NCBI GenBank assembly: GCA_964569055.1
Contig: CAZMSZ010000412.1
Coordinates: forward strand, 1 to 6,388
Reading direction: 5' to 3'
DNA length: 6,388 nt
Source: JAWLGW01 sp964569055
Lineage (GTDB): Bacteria; Planctomycetota; J058
A model generated the notes under the pieces. It made no database searches, had not been told where the DNA came from, and saw nothing but the letters and a program-made list of their open reading frames with translations. Of this stretch, positions 4,896 through 6,388 are shown piece by piece (position 1 is the first letter of the stretch; every line of letters starts with the position of its first letter). Both the position numbers and the translations under genes were made by a program.

Positions 4896-6388
4896 CTATT
4901 CGAGCTGCTTGAGCGTGATCACCGCGCGCGCCCGGGTCGGCTCGAGGGGGCGCTGCACGCGGTCCTGCCCGACCGCCACGAACTCGTAGGTGCAGGTCCA
5001 CTCGTCGACGGTGCGCCCCATGAGCTGCCGGCCCTGCGCGAAGGCGGCCTCGCCCGAGCGAGTCCGCTCGGTCCGCTGGTGCACCAGGAACGTCGTGCCG
5101 TCCTGGTCGTAGGGGTAGGGCTCGGGCTCCTCGGTGGCCGCGCCGGACCAGTCGAGGCGCAGCGCGTCCGCGTCGAAGCGGGCGTTGAAGGTGACCGCCA
5201 CGGGCGGCGGCGGGGTGAACCGGAGCGCCTCGGGGCGCCGGCCGCGGGGGGCCAACACGCCCAGCGGGTCGCTGGCGGCGACCGTGCGCGTCCACGTCCG
5301 CTCGCCCGGGGTGGACGGCAACACGAACAGGGACGGCTCGAACAGCTCGCGCAGCGTGGCCGTGCTCGTGAAGCTCGCGACGCGGTGCTGGCTCCGCTCG
5401 AGTCGATCGAGGCCCTCGTGGATCCTCGCCTGCAGCCGCTCGGCCCCCTCGAGCTCGAGGACCGCCCCGGTCCGCCGGTCGAGGCCGAGCCGGATCGTCC
5501 CGCCCAGCGCCCGCGCGAACGGGCGCTCGGCGTCCTCGGGCCGGGTGGAGTCGAAGTCGACCTGGAAGGGGGCCGGGAGGTTCGGCGCCTGGAGCGTGCC
5601 CACGACGCCGAGCTGCTCCACGGTCGCCACCAGCTCGGCGCGCTCCGCGTTGGCGCTCGCCACCTCGCAGGCGAGCACGAGCCGCAGCTCGTAGTCGATC
5701 CGCGTGCTCCGGAGCGGATAGTCGAGGTCGTACGCCAAGCTCAGCGCCCAGCGCAGCCGATCGCCCGCCGCGAGGCGCCACTCGCTCGGGGACGGAGCTG
5801 GGCTCCGGCTGGCAAGGTCGCCGCCCGTCTGCGTCGGGACCTCCGCCCCAGGCGGTGCTCCGTCCGCCGTGGGCTGGGCCTGCGAGGCCCCGTCCGTCTG
5901 CGCAGGCGCGCCGGCCGGGGCGCCGGGCAGGAAGCGCAGCGCCGCGGCGCCGGCGAACGCGAGCAGGCCGATCGCCATGAACAGCAGCGAGCGCCAGTCG
6001 AACCGCGCCCGGGCGCGGCGAGCGGTCCGGGGCACGAGCCCCACGAGGTAGGCGTCGAGCCGCTCGGCGGCCTCGGGGGCGGTCGGGCGCTCGTCGGCGT
6101 CCTTGGCCATGAGGGAGAGGCACAGGGCGTCGAGCGCCGGCTGCACCTCGCGGCGGAGCACGCTCGGCGGCGGCGGGTCCTCCTCGATCACGCGCTGGAG
6201 CAGGTCGATGGTGCTCCCGCTCGCCCCGAACCCGAAGGGCGGGACGCCCGTGAGCGTGGCGTACAGCAGGGCGCCCAGGGCGTACACGTCGGTCTTGGGC
6301 CCGATCTCGCTCCGCACGCCGAGGGCCTGCTCGGGCGACATGTAGCCGGGCGTGCCCATCACGTCGCCCGTGTGCGTGAGGGTCGCCG
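4896..6388 (-). CDS. Transmembrane Ser/Thr kinase, partial (N-terminus beyond right edge), ectodomain not firmly recognised
   Basis: The visible 496 residues begin in the activation segment (TLTHTGDVMGTPGYMSPEQ), so the ATP-binding lobe, HRD and DFG lie beyond the edge. The kinase C-lobe runs to about residue 115 and includes TDVYALGALLYATLTG and the late arginine in DADERPTA. Basic residues then precede one membrane helix at about 133-153 (SLLFMAIGLLAFAGAAALRF). A Pro/Ala/Gly/Thr linker (154-200) leads to an extracytoplasmic domain of about 295 residues that begins EWRLAAGDRLRWALSL and ends at the stop. It is rich in alternating polar/hydrophobic strands, suggesting a mainly beta fold, with few cysteines. 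The opening phrase recalls DUF6263-like lipoprotein domains in Planctomycetota, but this is only a resemblance. The GTG and ATG at 6362 and 6359 are not starts, because the in-frame sequence upstream continues typical kinase residues. It converges on the other kinase gene across the gap. It likely signals from outside the membrane to cytoplasmic targets by phosphorylation; the stimulus is unknown. Confidence 0.92.
   Translation of the reverse strand, partial: ATLTHTGDVMGTPGYMSPEQALGVRSEIGPKTDVYALGALLYATLTGVPPFGFGASGSTIDLLQRVIEEDPPPPSVLRREVQPALDALCLSLMAKDADERPTAPEAAERLDAYLVGLVPRTARRARARFDWRSLLFMAIGLLAFAGAAALRFLPGAPAGAPAQTDGASQAQPTADGAPPGAEVPTQTGGDLASRSPAPSPSEWRLAAGDRLRWALSLAYDLDYPLRSTRIDYELRLVLACEVASANAERAELVATVEQLGVVGTLQAPNLPAPFQVDFDSTRPEDAERPFARALGGTIRLGLDRRTGAVLELEGAERLQARIHEGLDRLERSQHRVASFTSTATLRELFEPSLFVLPSTPGERTWTRTVAASDPLGVLAPRGRRPEALRFTPPPPVAVTFNARFDADALRLDWSGAATEEPEPYPYDQDGTTFLVHQRTERTRSGEAAFAQGRQLMGRTVDEWTCTYEFVAVGQDRVQRPLEPTRARAVITLKQLE

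Noticed and set aside
4129..6123. A 664-codon minus-strand open frame overlapping the second kinase
   Set aside because: It is another frame of the real kinase gene, crosses the gap, and is composed of Arg/Pro/Gly/Ala-rich sequence without domains.
6357..6362. GTG or ATG as the true start of the second kinase
   Set aside because: The eight codons upstream in frame read ATLTHTGD, a typical kinase activation-segment continuation, so the gene extends past the right edge.
1..6388. CRISPR array, tRNA/rRNA, insertion sequence, phage or defence genes
   Set aside because: No regular repeats with spacers, no cloverleaf, no transposase or integrase motifs and no terminal inverted repeats were seen on either strand.

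Overview
The window is very GC-rich, and the real genes use almost only G or C at third codon positions. The kinase catalytic sequences (phrases such as HPNIVPVYG and YYAMQY, and APEQA/SPEQA P-loop to APE spacing) and the fusion of a serine/threonine kinase to a PEGA and a SUMF1-like domain fit a Planctomycetota genome best. Myxococcota is the main alternative. This is an inference from style and architecture, not a taxonomic proof. A run of exactly 100 N (4761-4860) shows that the window is scaffolded from a draft or metagenome assembly.

Left part (1-2018, minus strand): two genes overlap by four bases (GTGA). The upstream gene encodes a PHP-domain phosphoesterase with a complete set of metal-ligand motifs, close to the RNase AM / nucleoside 3',5'-bisphosphate phosphatase type. 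The downstream gene encodes the first 373 residues of an M17 leucyl aminopeptidase (PepA), which runs off the left edge. A strong Shine-Dalgarno sequence for pepA lies in the last codons of the PHP gene, so the two are very likely translated from one transcript.

Middle (2019-2333): a 315-bp divergent intergenic region. Its left third is markedly A/T-richer than its surroundings and its right end is a GC repeat. It contains an imperfect dyad at 2166-2186. No promoter could be assigned with confidence.

Right part (2334-6388): two transmembrane serine/threonine kinases face each other tail to tail across the assembly gap. The plus-strand one is complete: a cytoplasmic kinase, one membrane helix, a helical stalk, a PEGA domain and a C-terminal SUMF1/FGE-like domain that lacks the cysteines needed for formylglycine-generating activity. 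The minus-strand one is cut by the right edge inside its activation segment. It keeps the kinase C-lobe, one membrane helix, a Pro/Ala-rich linker and an extracytoplasmic domain of about 295 residues that I do not firmly recognise. Both look like receptor kinases that sense something outside the cytoplasmic membrane, through unrelated ectodomains.

I see no CRISPR array, RNA gene, mobile element or clearly new system. The most interesting items are the cysteine-free SUMF1-like sensor, the unassigned ectodomain of the second kinase, and the gap that hides the junction between the two kinase genes.
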